Assembly: GCA_947258635.1 (NCBI GenBank)
Contig: CAMYJM010000027.1
Span: 1 to 13,350, forward strand
Length of the DNA: 13,350 nucleotides
From: an uncultured Acidimicrobiaceae bacterium
GTDB lineage: Bacteria; Actinomycetota; Acidimicrobiia; Spongiisociales; UBA5794
Reading direction: 5' to 3'
Shown: positions 1 through 6,319 of the stretch, piece by piece
Position numbering within the stretch: position 1 is the first letter of the stretch
Layout: every line of letters begins with the position of its first letter
Made by a program: the position numbers and the translations under genes
Notes under the pieces: model-generated
Databases searched by the model: none
Told to the model about the DNA's origin: nothing
Seen by the model: only the letters and a program-made list of their open reading frames with translations

Positions 1-702
1 CGCCGCCGGTGGGGCTTCGGAGACGGTCACTGCCGCCACCGCGGGCGCAGGGGCTACGGGAACGGCGGGCGGCGTTTCAGCCGCCGCTTCGGCTGCCGGC
101 TCAAGGGTGACCTTGGGACCGCCCTGCGCGATGTAATTCATGACGTCCTGGCGGGAGATGCGGCCGCCTTCTCCCGTACCCGGCACATGAGCGAGATCGA
201 TTCCGTGTTCGGTAGCGAGGCGGCGCACGACAGGCGAGAGAACAGCCCGGCGGGGCCCGGTCATCACCCCGGCCGCCGCGGCAGCGACGGCCGGCGATCC
301 CGGCGGAGGCGGAGCCGGCGCCGCAGCAGGCGGCAGCTCTGACGCCGCCGGTGCCGGAGCCACTTCGATCGTCAGATCGGGCTCGCTCGACGCCGCGGCC
401 GTTGGTGCCGGCTGCTCCTGGGGGGTGTCGGGCGCCGCCGGGGTCGGTGCTGCGGCGACCTCGGCGGGATCGGCGATGATCACGAGGGGCGTGCCTACTG
501 TGACCGTGGCGCCCTCGGGAACCAAGATCTCTTGGATGACGCCGGCCGCCGGAGACGGGACCTCGGTATCGACCTTGTCGGTGGAGATCTCGAGCAGAAC
601 CTCATCCGCGGCGATCGTGTCGCCGACCTGTTTGGCCCAGCTCAGAATCGTCCCCTCGGTCACTGTTTCGCCGAGTTGCGGCATCGAGACGGTCACTGCC
701 AT
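1..702 (-). CDS. Dihydrolipoyl acyltransferase (E2) of a 2-oxoacid dehydrogenase complex, N-terminal part
   Basis: The first 234 residues are visible; the gene runs off the left edge before the catalytic domain. Residues 1-78 form a lipoyl domain with the classic TDKVD loop, K43 being the expected lipoylated lysine. An Ala/Pro-rich linker follows, then a peripheral-subunit (E3)-binding domain at about 152-191 (SPVVRRLA, then VPGTGEGGRISRQDV), then a second Ala/Pro linker. E2 carries acyl groups on the lipoyl arm and passes them to CoA in the cytoplasm. The start is an ATG with GGAGG 9 nt upstream. It lies 22 bp after the E3 gene in the same direction, so the two probably form one operon. Whether it serves pyruvate, 2-oxoglutarate or branched-chain substrates cannot be told without the C-terminal domain and an E1 gene. 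Confidence 0.93.
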   Translation of the reverse strand, partial: MAVTVSMPQLGETVTEGTILSWAKQVGDTIAADEVLLEISTDKVDTEVPSPAAGVIQEILVPEGATVTVGTPLVIIADPAEVAAAPTPAAPDTPQEQPAPTAAASSEPDLTIEVAPAPAASELPPAAAPAPPPPGSPAVAAAAAGVMTGPRRAVLSPVVRRLATEHGIDLAHVPGTGEGGRISRQDVMNYIAQGGPKVTLEPAAEAAAETPPAVPVAPAPAVAAVTVSEAPPAA

Positions 703-724
703 CTAAGAATCCTCCTCTGGACCG

Positions 725-2095
725 TCAGTGCAGGCTGCGGCCGCTTGCGCTGAGCAGAGTCTCGCCAATTGCCTCCGAGACTGTGGGGTGGGCATGAATA
801 TAGGCTGCGGCCTCGGCAGGAAGCGCTTCCCAGGCCACGGTGTACATGAGTTCGTGAATCATCTCGCCGGCTCCGGGGCCGGAGACCGTTGCTCCCAGAA
901 TCGGCCCATCGGTTTCGGCTACCAGCTTGACGATACCGCCTACCTCACCCTGGATTATCGCCCGGCCCACCCCGCGCATACCGTGACTCGTGACGGTGAC
1001 GGCGCGGCCCTGTGCGGTGGCTTGCGCTTCAGACAGCCCGACGTGCGCTACCTCAGGATCTGTGTACACGACAAGCGGTATGGCGTTGTAGTCAACCGGG
1101 GCTGCTTCACCGGTCGCGATGTAAGTGATCGCGGAGATGCCTTCGGCGAACCCGGCGTGCGCCAGCTGCGGGGTGCCCGCCACTATGTCCCCAACCGCGA
1201 ACAAGTGAGGCTCGGCGGTCTGCATGGTGGCCCGATCGACCTCGACGAACCCACGATCAACCACCGCGTTGGTGCTTTCCAGGCCGACTCCGTCGGTCAC
1301 CGGAGCGCGCCCGACTGCGATCAGCACGGCGTCGACGTCGACCGACTGGTCGCCAAAGGGGACCCTGACGGCGCCGTCGACCATCTCGGGAGCGCCCACA
1401 ATGGTCGAGGTGTTGATCTTGACCTTCTTCTTGCGAAGCGAGCGGTCGAGGGTCTTGACGGCGTCGGGGTCCATTTCGGGAAGTAGTTGGTCGAGAGCCT
1501 CGAAGACGTGAACCTCGCTACCGAAGTCACCCAGAAGCGAGGCGAACTCGCATCCGATGACACCGCCGCCGATGATGGCCACCCGGTCGGGACGCCTCTT
1601 CCAGTCGAGGGCATCGTCGCTGCTGACGATGCGGGTACCGTCGAAGTCGTAGCCGGGAATGCCGCGGGGAACGGAGCCCGACGCCAGGATCACGTTGGCA
1701 GCCTCGACGCGCAACGTGCTCAAGTCCTTGCCGGTCACCTCGATGCCCCCGTCTTTGAGAGCACCGTACCCATTGATCACCTCAACCCCGCGGCCTTTGA
1801 GCAATCCGCCGAGGCCCTTGACCAGTCCCGACACAACGCTGTCCTTGCGTTCCAGTGCTTTGAGCCAATCGAGCTCCGGCTCTGAGCTGACGACGCCGAA
1901 CTCTCCCGCACGTTTGACCATCGAGAACACGTGGGCAGATTGGAGCCATGCCTTGGCCGGGATACAGCCTCGCAGCAGGCAAGTCCCACCCACCTGGTCC
2001 TTTTCAACGAGAGCGACCGACAAACCGAAGTTGTTGGCATACAGCGCAGCGGCGTAGCCCCCCGGGCCGCCCCCGATTATTGCGACGTCGTACAA
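725..2095 (-). CDS. lpd: Dihydrolipoyl dehydrogenase (E3)
   Basis: This 456-residue flavoprotein reoxidises dihydrolipoyl groups on E2 and passes electrons through FAD to NAD+. It has an N-terminal dinucleotide fold (GGGPGGYAAA, residues 8-17), the redox-active pair C39/C44 in GGTCLLRGCIPAK, a second nucleotide-binding motif (IIGGGVIGCEFAS), an AVGD motif near the central FAD site, and the C-terminal HPTVSE motif with the catalytic pair H436/E441. Length is normal for the family. The start is a TTG: it is the only start keeping the N-terminal FAD motif intact, and it has GGAGG 4 nt upstream. The E2 gene follows after 22 bp, and an E3-binding domain in that protein supports the partnership. 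Confidence 0.95.
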   Translation of the reverse strand: MYDVAIIGGGPGGYAAALYANNFGLSVALVEKDQVGGTCLLRGCIPAKAWLQSAHVFSMVKRAGEFGVVSSEPELDWLKALERKDSVVSGLVKGLGGLLKGRGVEVINGYGALKDGGIEVTGKDLSTLRVEAANVILASGSVPRGIPGYDFDGTRIVSSDDALDWKRRPDRVAIIGGGVIGCEFASLLGDFGSEVHVFEALDQLLPEMDPDAVKTLDRSLRKKKVKINTSTIVGAPEMVDGAVRVPFGDQSVDVDAVLIAVGRAPVTDGVGLESTNAVVDRGFVEVDRATMQTAEPHLFAVGDIVAGTPQLAHAGFAEGISAITYIATGEAAPVDYNAIPLVVYTDPEVAHVGLSEAQATAQGRAVTVTSHGMRGVGRAIIQGEVGGIVKLVAETDGPILGATVSGPGAGEMIHELMYTVAWEALPAEAAAYIHAHPTVSEAIGETLLSASGRSLH

Positions 2096-2099
2096 AGTA

Positions 2100-2104
2100 C
2101 CTCC
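2100..2104 (-). promoter_or_regulatory. Ribosome binding site fixing the TTG start of lpd
   Basis: On the minus strand GGAGG lies 4 nt before TTG at 2095. No in-frame ATG or GTG occurs between here and the FAD-binding motif, so this site decides the start. Confidence 0.7.
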
Positions 2105-2121
2105 GAGTGGTGAGCAGCGCG

Positions 2122-2127
2122 ATGCTA
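2122..2127 (-). promoter_or_regulatory. Candidate -10 box for the lpd-E2 operon
   Basis: TAGCAT on the minus strand fits the TANNNT pattern seen before other genes here. Transcription would start near 2115 and give a leader of about 20 nt that carries the GGAGG site. No convincing -35 box is visible, so this is tentative. Confidence 0.25.
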
Positions 2128-2212
2128 GTGGTCCGCCGAATCATTAGCGGCCGTGTGTCTGCGTGTCATCATCGTCGCGGTCCACCAACGTTTCGCTGCG
2201 CAGCCACTCCCG

Positions 2213-2320
2213 ATGCCTGCCAACATGTTCGGTGTGCAGACCCGATACCTCATCCTGGCCTCCCTGATCACAGGAGTCGCGATACTCGTGGCTTCCGCCG
2301 TCTGGCTGGCCCGGTTTTGA
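2213..2320 (+). CDS. Possible 35-aa single-span membrane peptide
   Basis: A short ATG-TGA frame in the divergent spacer between lpd and the hydrolase. The peptide starts MPANMFGVQTRY and is followed by about 20 hydrophobic residues (LILASLITGVAILVASAVWL) ending in ARF, which reads as one membrane span with positive flanks on both sides. A second ATG lies at codon 5, and a GTG at 2153 could extend it to 55 residues. No Shine-Dalgarno site precedes any of these starts. It ends 34 bp before the hydrolase and could be co-transcribed with it. I do not recognise a family, and it could be a chance frame. Confidence 0.3.
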   Translation: MPANMFGVQTRYLILASLITGVAILVASAVWLARF

Positions 2321-2354
2321 GGGTCACGGCCGACCCAGGAAAGCCAACGAAGCC

Positions 2355-2996
2355 ATGACACATGCCGAAGGGACCGTCATTTCTGTCGACCGGGCCACCG
2401 GAATCGAGCTGGAGGCGCGGTGGGATCTTCCCGCCACACCCCGCCAAGTCGTGGTGCTGTGTCATCCGCATCCCCTCCAGCGGGGCAGCATGCACGCGCC
2501 GCTGATGGCGGCGCTTGCCGAAGGGCTGGTCGGCCAAGAGGTCGCCGTCCTCCGCTTCAACTTCAGGGGTGTCGGCAATTCCACCGGTACTCACGACTTC
2601 GGCGACGGCGAGGTTGCCGACGTGGCGGCGGCCGTTGACGCCGCCAGCCATGCCTACCCGACCCTCCAAATCGGTGTGGCCGGCTGGAGTTTTGGGGCCG
2701 TCACCTCGCTCCACTGGCAGGCTAAGGACCAGAGCCGGCTGCCGTGGGTCGGAATCGCCCCCCCGGTCCACAACGCCCGATCGCGCCCGCTACCTCAGAG
2801 AACCGAGCTGGCAGACGCTCCGCGACTGCTGATCCTCGGCGATCGCGATCAGTTCACGACAGTTGAAGACACGCAGGATTACGCACGTGCGATCGGAGCG
2901 GAAGTGCATGTTCTGAAGGGCAGCGATCACTTCTTCTACTTCCGCGAAGAGAAGGTCGCCGAGATGGTCGCCGCCGGCCTCACCGAACGGGCTTGA
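2355..2996 (+). CDS. Alpha/beta-hydrolase of the small COG2945-like type
   Basis: A 213-residue cytoplasmic serine hydrolase. The nucleophile elbow is GWSFG with S112, the acid is probably D165 in LGDRDQF, and the histidine is H192 in GSDHFF. Near the N terminus CHPHPLQRGSMH (36-47) and RFNFRGVGNSTG (67-78) are hallmarks of this family, where the HPHP segment lies near the oxyanion region. There is no signal peptide and no large lid domain. The substrate is unknown; relatives are annotated only as hydrolases or dienelactone-hydrolase-like. The ATG has only a weak upstream purine stretch (AGGAAAG, rather far). The last 17 bp overlap the convergent 68-aa gene. Confidence 0.88.
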   Translation: MTHAEGTVISVDRATGIELEARWDLPATPRQVVVLCHPHPLQRGSMHAPLMAALAEGLVGQEVAVLRFNFRGVGNSTGTHDFGDGEVADVAAAVDAASHAYPTLQIGVAGWSFGAVTSLHWQAKDQSRLPWVGIAPPVHNARSRPLPQRTELADAPRLLILGDRDQFTTVEDTQDYARAIGAEVHVLKGSDHFFYFREEKVAEMVAAGLTERA

Positions 2997-3186
2997 AGCC
3001 CCGGTTGCGAGCCTCCGCCAGCTCATCGGGCGCGAACGATTGCAGCAAGTTCCTCCCGAGAAGACCGTCGGCTCGAGCACGGGCCGTCAGATCCTCCGCC
3101 TGGGAATCATCGGTGGTGTCGTAGACGATCATGGTGTCGCGGGCGCCGACATATCGTTGCGATTCGAAGCGCTTGATGCGGACCAT
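2980..3186 (-). CDS. 68-aa hypothetical protein
   Basis: A small, strongly charged protein with no signal peptide or membrane segment. The N-terminal part (IKRFESQRYV, then MIVYDTTDD) looks like short strands. The rest looks helical and Ala/Arg/Leu-rich, with LLQSFAPDELAEARNRGF near the end. I recognise no family. The start is well supported: AGGAG lies 4 nt before the ATG. It is the last of a run of minus-strand genes and begins 45 bp after the lipoprotein stop, so co-transcription is likely. Its 3' end overlaps the convergent hydrolase by 17 bp. Confidence 0.65.
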   Translation of the reverse strand: MVRIKRFESQRYVGARDTMIVYDTTDDSQAEDLTARARADGLLGRNLLQSFAPDELAEARNRGFKPVR

Positions 3187-3190
3187 GGTT

Positions 3191-3195
3191 CTCCT
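3191..3195 (-). promoter_or_regulatory. Ribosome binding site of the 68-aa gene
   Basis: AGGAG on the minus strand, 4 nt before the ATG at 3186. This is the main evidence that the short frame is a translated gene. Confidence 0.6.
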
Positions 3196-3231
3196 ATCGT
3201 CGACCGGCCGGGGGGCAATATAACGGGTAAG

Positions 3232-3681
3232 TCACGAATCGGCGGTGAATGTGACGATTGCCTGCGACACGCCCCGTCCGGCAGCCGTGAAATCGATCGT
3301 ACCCGCTCCTGTGGCACCGGAGAACTCGAGCCTCCAGCCGGCGCCCGCTTCTCCCGACGAGTCAACAGTGAACCCCCGGCCCGGCAGGTTGGTGTCATAG
3401 AAGGCAGTCAGCGCTTCGACCTCCCCGGAGATACGGACGATCATCTCGGTCAGACTGCGATTGCGGTCGATCAGCGTGCTGCCGATGACCGCGTCATCCG
3501 GAATCGGGAACTCGGCCGGCATCGTGTCGGGCACACTCCCGGAGCCGAACACGATCGTCGCTGTGGGGTCGGACGTGGTCGCCGGAGTTGAGTCGCTCCC
3601 CGTGTTTATCGTGGTCGCCCGGGAACAGGCGGCACCGAGCAGCGCAAACGAAACGATGAGAATTGCGAGTCTGTGAAACAT
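3232..3681 (-). CDS. Small secreted lipoprotein of unknown function
   Basis: From the ATG at 3681 the product has 149 residues: a short MFHR n-region, a hydrophobic core, and LLGAAC with the probable lipidated cysteine at C19. G at -3 makes the lipobox slightly atypical. A Ser/Thr-rich, low-complexity stretch follows, then a folded domain of about 100 residues from PAEFPIPDDA onward. That domain has alternating strand-like segments and the element ALTAFYDTNLPGRGF, reminiscent of many uncharacterised actinobacterial lipoproteins. A TTG at 3711 would add 10 residues; I preferred the ATG because it gives a normal signal peptide, although neither start has a clear Shine-Dalgarno. A possible promoter lies just upstream. 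The product is expected to be anchored on the outer face of the cytoplasmic membrane. No partner is identified. Confidence 0.8.
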   Translation of the reverse strand: MFHRLAILIVSFALLGAACSRATTINTGSDSTPATTSDPTATIVFGSGSVPDTMPAEFPIPDDAVIGSTLIDRNRSLTEMIVRISGEVEALTAFYDTNLPGRGFTVDSSGEAGAGWRLEFSGATGAGTIDFTAAGRGVSQAIVTFTADS

Positions 3682-3723
3682 CCAGATGGCGGGGAAAGGG
3701 AAGCGGTTCAATCGCCCGCCGGC

Positions 3724-3750
3724 AGTTTACCGGAACCGCGGCGTGTTCAA
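3724..3750 (-). promoter_or_regulatory. Candidate promoter for the lipoprotein gene
   Basis: On the minus strand TTGAAC, a 15-bp spacer and TAAACT precede the lipoprotein. The boxes are good but the spacer is shorter than the usual 16-18 bp. The -35 box overlaps the stop codon of the upstream 50-aa ORF. Transcription would begin near 3717. Confidence 0.4.
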
Positions 3751-3899
3751 TTCCTGCGAGCGACGAGCGGGATCGTGGGCTCCCCGACCGGTAGCACCGT
3801 GACCGGTCGCGAATCGAGATAGACCCAGAACGACTGATGCTCCGACGGCGCCAGTGCGAAGTAGAACGCAACCAGGAGGTCCCGCAGGGCGTGGCGCAT
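3747..3899 (-). CDS. 50-aa ORF joined to the upstream gene by a TGATG overlap
   Basis: The ATG shares its A with the TGA of the 156-residue gene, the arrangement used for termination-reinitiation. The 50-residue product starts MRHALRDLLVAFYFALAPS and continues with HQSFWVYLDSRPVTVLPVGEP, an amphipathic or hydrophobic helix followed by strand-like sequence. It reads as natural protein rather than the Arg-rich shadow sequence this frame gives further upstream. No independent ribosome binding site is evident, which fits coupling. An alternative is that it is the C-terminal part of the upstream protein, separated by a natural or sequencing frameshift. No family recognised. Confidence 0.5.
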   Translation of the reverse strand: MRHALRDLLVAFYFALAPSEHQSFWVYLDSRPVTVLPVGEPTIPLVARRN

Positions 3900-4369
3900 C
3901 ACCCGGGGCCGCCGTTCGAATGCCGCCTCTCTCGATCGAGGGCCCCCAGATCGGCTACTTCGGCTGCCGTGAGCGGCTCCCCCACGGCTCCGATGGTGCC
4001 GAGATACTCGGCGCGCAGGTCGAGCACTTCGATGATGTGCGGCCCGTCGTACGCATGTCCGAGACGAGCGAGCGATTCCTGGGCGAACTCGGCCGCAGGC
4101 AGCCCGCCGGCCACAACGGGACCCGCGCCGTCCCGGATCCGGGGGTCCTGGAGGTAGCGCACCTCCCATTCCAGGATCCGCCTCACATCGGGCGGTCTGA
4201 TGATCTGAGCGGTCTCGGGCGTCAGGCGCCCGATGACGTACCGAATCGAGTCCTCGACGCTATAGACGAGAGCGTCGTCATCAAGCGACCGGCGCTCCTG
4301 CCACGCGAAGCCCGCTGCCAGCGCTGCCAGCAGCAGGGCGAGGAGGGCGAGCAGGATGCCGGAAGTCAC
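3899..4369 (-). CDS. Hypothetical protein with N-terminal membrane anchor
   Basis: A 156-residue protein starting at a GTG. Residues 4-23 are Leu/Ala-rich and form one membrane span with no cysteine at the end, so it is an anchor or uncleaved signal rather than a lipoprotein signal. The soluble part contains SVEDSIRYVIGRLTPETA, DVRRILEWEVRYLQD and HIIEVLDLRAEYLGTIG, mostly helical with conserved-looking aromatic residues. It is followed by LTAAEVADLGALDRE and a short Gly/Pro tail. The last few residues look less natural than the rest, which leaves room for a frameshift into the overlapping 50-aa frame. No Shine-Dalgarno is clear. I recognise no family. Confidence 0.65.
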   Translation of the reverse strand: MTSGILLALLALLLAALAAGFAWQERRSLDDDALVYSVEDSIRYVIGRLTPETAQIIRPPDVRRILEWEVRYLQDPRIRDGAGPVVAGGLPAAEFAQESLARLGHAYDGPHIIEVLDLRAEYLGTIGAVGEPLTAAEVADLGALDRERRHSNGGPG

Positions 4370-4382
4370 GGTGCAAAGCGTA

Positions 4383-4437
4383 CTCGGGTACCAAGACTCA
4401 GTACTCAGTACTTAGTACTTGGTAATCATATCCCGAG
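4383..4437. repeat. Hairpin built on a heptad AGTACT repeat
   Basis: Three copies of the palindrome AGTACT at 4400-4405, 4407-4412 and 4414-4419 are spaced exactly 7 bp. They are enclosed by perfect arms TACCAAG (4389-4395) and CTTGGTA (4418-4424). An outer pair, CTCGGG (4383-4388) and CCCGAG (4432-4437), extends the stem with a 7-nt bulge. It sits at the stop codon (4426-4428) of the acyl-CoA dehydrogenase and before the membrane protein gene. No T-run follows on the minus strand, so a classic intrinsic terminator is not supported; a REP-like repeat or RNA-processing hairpin is possible. Confidence 0.6.
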
Positions 4438-5547
4438 CCGCATCGCCAGTCTGGCGCGCCACTCGGCGCTGTCGCCCAGCATGACCTGCGAGGTCTTGGC
4501 ACGTTTCAAATAGAGATGAGCGTCGTGCTCCCAGGTGAAGCCGATGCCGCCGTGAACCTGGATCGTCTCGCCGGCGCAGAAGAAGTAGGCGTCCGAGCAG
4601 TAGGCCTTCGCCGTCGGCGCCGCCACGGCCAGCTCGTCGGGATCCTCGGCAGCCGCCCACCCGGCGTGATAGGCCGCAGAGCGAGCCGACTCCACCTGCA
4701 CGAGCATATCGGCGCACTTGTGCTTGATAGCTTGGAAGGAGCCGATGGCGCGACCGAATTGGAAGCGGTCTTTGGCATACTCGACCGACATCTCGAGGCA
4801 GCGCTCGGCCCCGCCCACCTGGTCGAAAGCCAGCATGGCGGCGGCTATGTCGTAGAGCTGCTCCAGGGTCGCCACCCCGGAGCCGGCGGCGCCGAGTCGG
4901 CTCGAAGCCGGTACCCGCACCGCGTCGAAAGTCACCATGGCCTGCTGGCGGGTCATGTCCATTGTCGGGATGCGGCTTATGGAGAGATGAGGGACGTCGG
5001 TCGGAACGAGGAACAGGCTGACCCCGGCTCCTTCTCGGGCCGACACCACGAGCATGTCCGCGCTATGTCCGTCAACCACATAGGACTTGGCACCGTGCAG
5101 CACGAATGACTCGCCATCGGCCGTCGCCTCGAGGGCGATATCGGCCGGATCCCAGCTGCGGCCCTCTTCGGTGATCGCCAGAGCGAGGCGCAATTCGCCG
5201 CCGGCAACCGCCGCCAGGATCTCGGCCTTCTGCTCCTCGGATCCGGCGATCAGAACGGCAGACCCGCCGAGAACGACCGAAGATAGATACGGGACCGCGA
5301 CGACGTTCCTGCCCAGCTCCTCGAGAACGATCCCGGTCTCGAGCAGGCTGAACCCGGCTCCCCCGTACTCTTCGGGGATATGCATCGCTTGCAGGCCCAG
5401 CTCGGCCATGGCGATCCACAACTCCTCGTCGACGCCCGAGTCGCTTTCCATGACCGTCCGCACCCGAGTGACCGGTGACTTGTCGTTGAGAAACGCGCGA
5501 ACGGTGTCGCGCAACATGGTCTGCTCGTCGGTCAGAGCGAAGTTCAT
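4426..5547 (-). CDS. Acyl-CoA dehydrogenase family protein
   Basis: A 373-residue FAD flavoenzyme expected to oxidise an acyl-CoA to its trans-2-enoyl form and pass electrons to electron-transferring flavoprotein. It has the full fold: an N-terminal helical domain beginning NFALTDEQTMLRDTVRAF with IPEEYGGAGFS, a middle beta domain (LALAITEEG, then SYVVDGHSADMLVV), and a C-terminal helical domain with FQFGRAIGSFQAIKHKCADM. The motif QVHGGIGFTWEHD (330 onward) is typical of the FadE-like branch used on branched, steroid-side-chain or CoA-ester substrates in actinobacteria. The frame is open to 5625, but the ATG at 5547 matches the family N terminus and has GGAGG 11 nt upstream. Substrate unknown. 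Divergently placed from the MBL-fold gene. Confidence 0.92.
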   Translation of the reverse strand: MNFALTDEQTMLRDTVRAFLNDKSPVTRVRTVMESDSGVDEELWIAMAELGLQAMHIPEEYGGAGFSLLETGIVLEELGRNVVAVPYLSSVVLGGSAVLIAGSEEQKAEILAAVAGGELRLALAITEEGRSWDPADIALEATADGESFVLHGAKSYVVDGHSADMLVVSAREGAGVSLFLVPTDVPHLSISRIPTMDMTRQQAMVTFDAVRVPASSRLGAAGSGVATLEQLYDIAAAMLAFDQVGGAERCLEMSVEYAKDRFQFGRAIGSFQAIKHKCADMLVQVESARSAAYHAGWAAAEDPDELAVAAPTAKAYCSDAYFFCAGETIQVHGGIGFTWEHDAHLYLKRAKTSQVMLGDSAEWRARLAMRLGI

Positions 5548-5674
5548 CGCGGCGTGTTCCTCCGGCTGGCTCACGGGCATTCTGCCACGGTGGACGCGGC
5601 CCCGAATCTCAGCCGGCACGTGCATTGCGGCTGCTGCCGTCCGGGCTGGTGCTGGCGCCGGGCGGCCGACTCGC

Positions 5675-5680
5675 TAGCCT
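5675..5680 (+). promoter_or_regulatory. Candidate leaderless -10 box before the MBL-fold gene
   Basis: TAGCCT ends 7 nt before the GTG at 5688, and no Shine-Dalgarno precedes that GTG. The same TAGCCT-N7-start arrangement precedes the ThDP enzyme at 9648. This fits leaderless transcription, common in actinobacteria. No -35 box is apparent. Confidence 0.45.
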
Positions 5681-5687
5681 CGCTGCT

Positions 5688-6302
5688 GTGAATGAATCGA
5701 TCTCCGAACGGCTCTACGCGGATGACCGGGTTCTGGTCGACAAGATCGTCACCAAGCCGCTCGACAACAACGTGTTCTTGCTGAGCTGTGCCGCTTCGAA
5801 CAAGTCGGTCATCATCGATGCCGCCGCCGACGCCGACCGGATTCTCGAGCTCGCCGCCGCGACCGACGTCCGGGCGATCCTCACGACACACGGACACTGG
5901 GATCATGTTGGCGCCGCCGCCGCGGTGTCCGCCACCCTCGGTGTGCCCCTCTACATCGGGTCCGAAGACACAGAGTTGAGCGGGCTGACGGGTACCCACC
6001 CGCTAGAGGCGGGCTCGATCCCCCTCGGTGATCTCGAACTCGAGATCATCGCCACCCCCGGCCACACGCCCGGTTCGCGCTGCATCGGCATCGGGCCCGT
6101 CGTCCTTACCGGCGACACCTTGTTCCCAGGCGGTCCCGGCGCCACCGCCGACGCCGCCGCTTTCGCCCAGATCATGGAGAGCCTCGACACCCGACTCTTC
6201 ACCCGGCCGGACGACACGATGGTCCTGCCGGGACACGGGTTGCACACGACTATCGGAGCCGAACGCGGCTCGGTGGAGGACTGGCGCCGGCGCGGCTGGT
6301 GA
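5688..6302 (+). CDS. Metallo-beta-lactamase-fold hydrolase, glyoxalase II-like
   Basis: A 204-residue protein with all metal ligands of the MBL fold: H68, H70, D72 and H73 in THGHWDHVG, then H126 in TPGHTPGS, D143 in LTGDTLFPG, and H183 in VLPGHGLHT. This is the binuclear-zinc set found in small hydroxyacylglutathione-hydrolase-like enzymes, which usually cleave thioesters or related bonds; the true substrate is unknown. There is no signal peptide, so it is cytoplasmic. The frame is open back to a TTG at 5625, but I chose GTG 5688 because it gives the normal family N terminus and sits 7 nt after a TAGCCT box. The LLM oxidoreductase follows after 17 bp, so the two are likely one operon. Confidence 0.9.
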   Translation: MNESISERLYADDRVLVDKIVTKPLDNNVFLLSCAASNKSVIIDAAADADRILELAAATDVRAILTTHGHWDHVGAAAAVSATLGVPLYIGSEDTELSGLTGTHPLEAGSIPLGDLELEIIATPGHTPGSRCIGIGPVVLTGDTLFPGGPGATADAAAFAQIMESLDTRLFTRPDDTMVLPGHGLHTTIGAERGSVEDWRRRGW

Positions 6303-6310
6303 GAATCCAA

Positions 6311-6315
6311 GGAGG
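6311..6315 (+). promoter_or_regulatory. Ribosome binding site fixing the GTG start of the LLM oxidoreductase
   Basis: AAGGAGG (6309-6315) ends 4 nt before GTG at 6320. It is one of the strongest Shine-Dalgarno sites in the window and confirms translation from this internal operon position. Confidence 0.8.
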
Positions 6316-6319
6316 ATAA

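Noticed and set aside
728..1885. Long plus-strand frames (252 and 132 aa) opposite lpd
   Set aside because: They are antisense shadows of a fully recognisable dihydrolipoyl dehydrogenase and show no domain features.
2125..2771. Minus-strand frames of 78 and 167 aa over the spacer and the hydrolase
   Set aside because: Composition is of the shadow type, they carry no motif, and the longer one lies opposite the well-supported hydrolase.
3900..4169. Upstream Arg-rich part of the frame that contains the 50-aa ORF
   Set aside because: It is low-complexity Arg/Gly/Ser sequence out of phase with the 156-residue protein; only the part after the TGATG looks like real protein.
5548..5625. N-terminal extension of the acyl-CoA dehydrogenase
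   Set aside because: The family N terminus matches the ATG at 5547, which has an upstream GGAGG; the extension shows no features.
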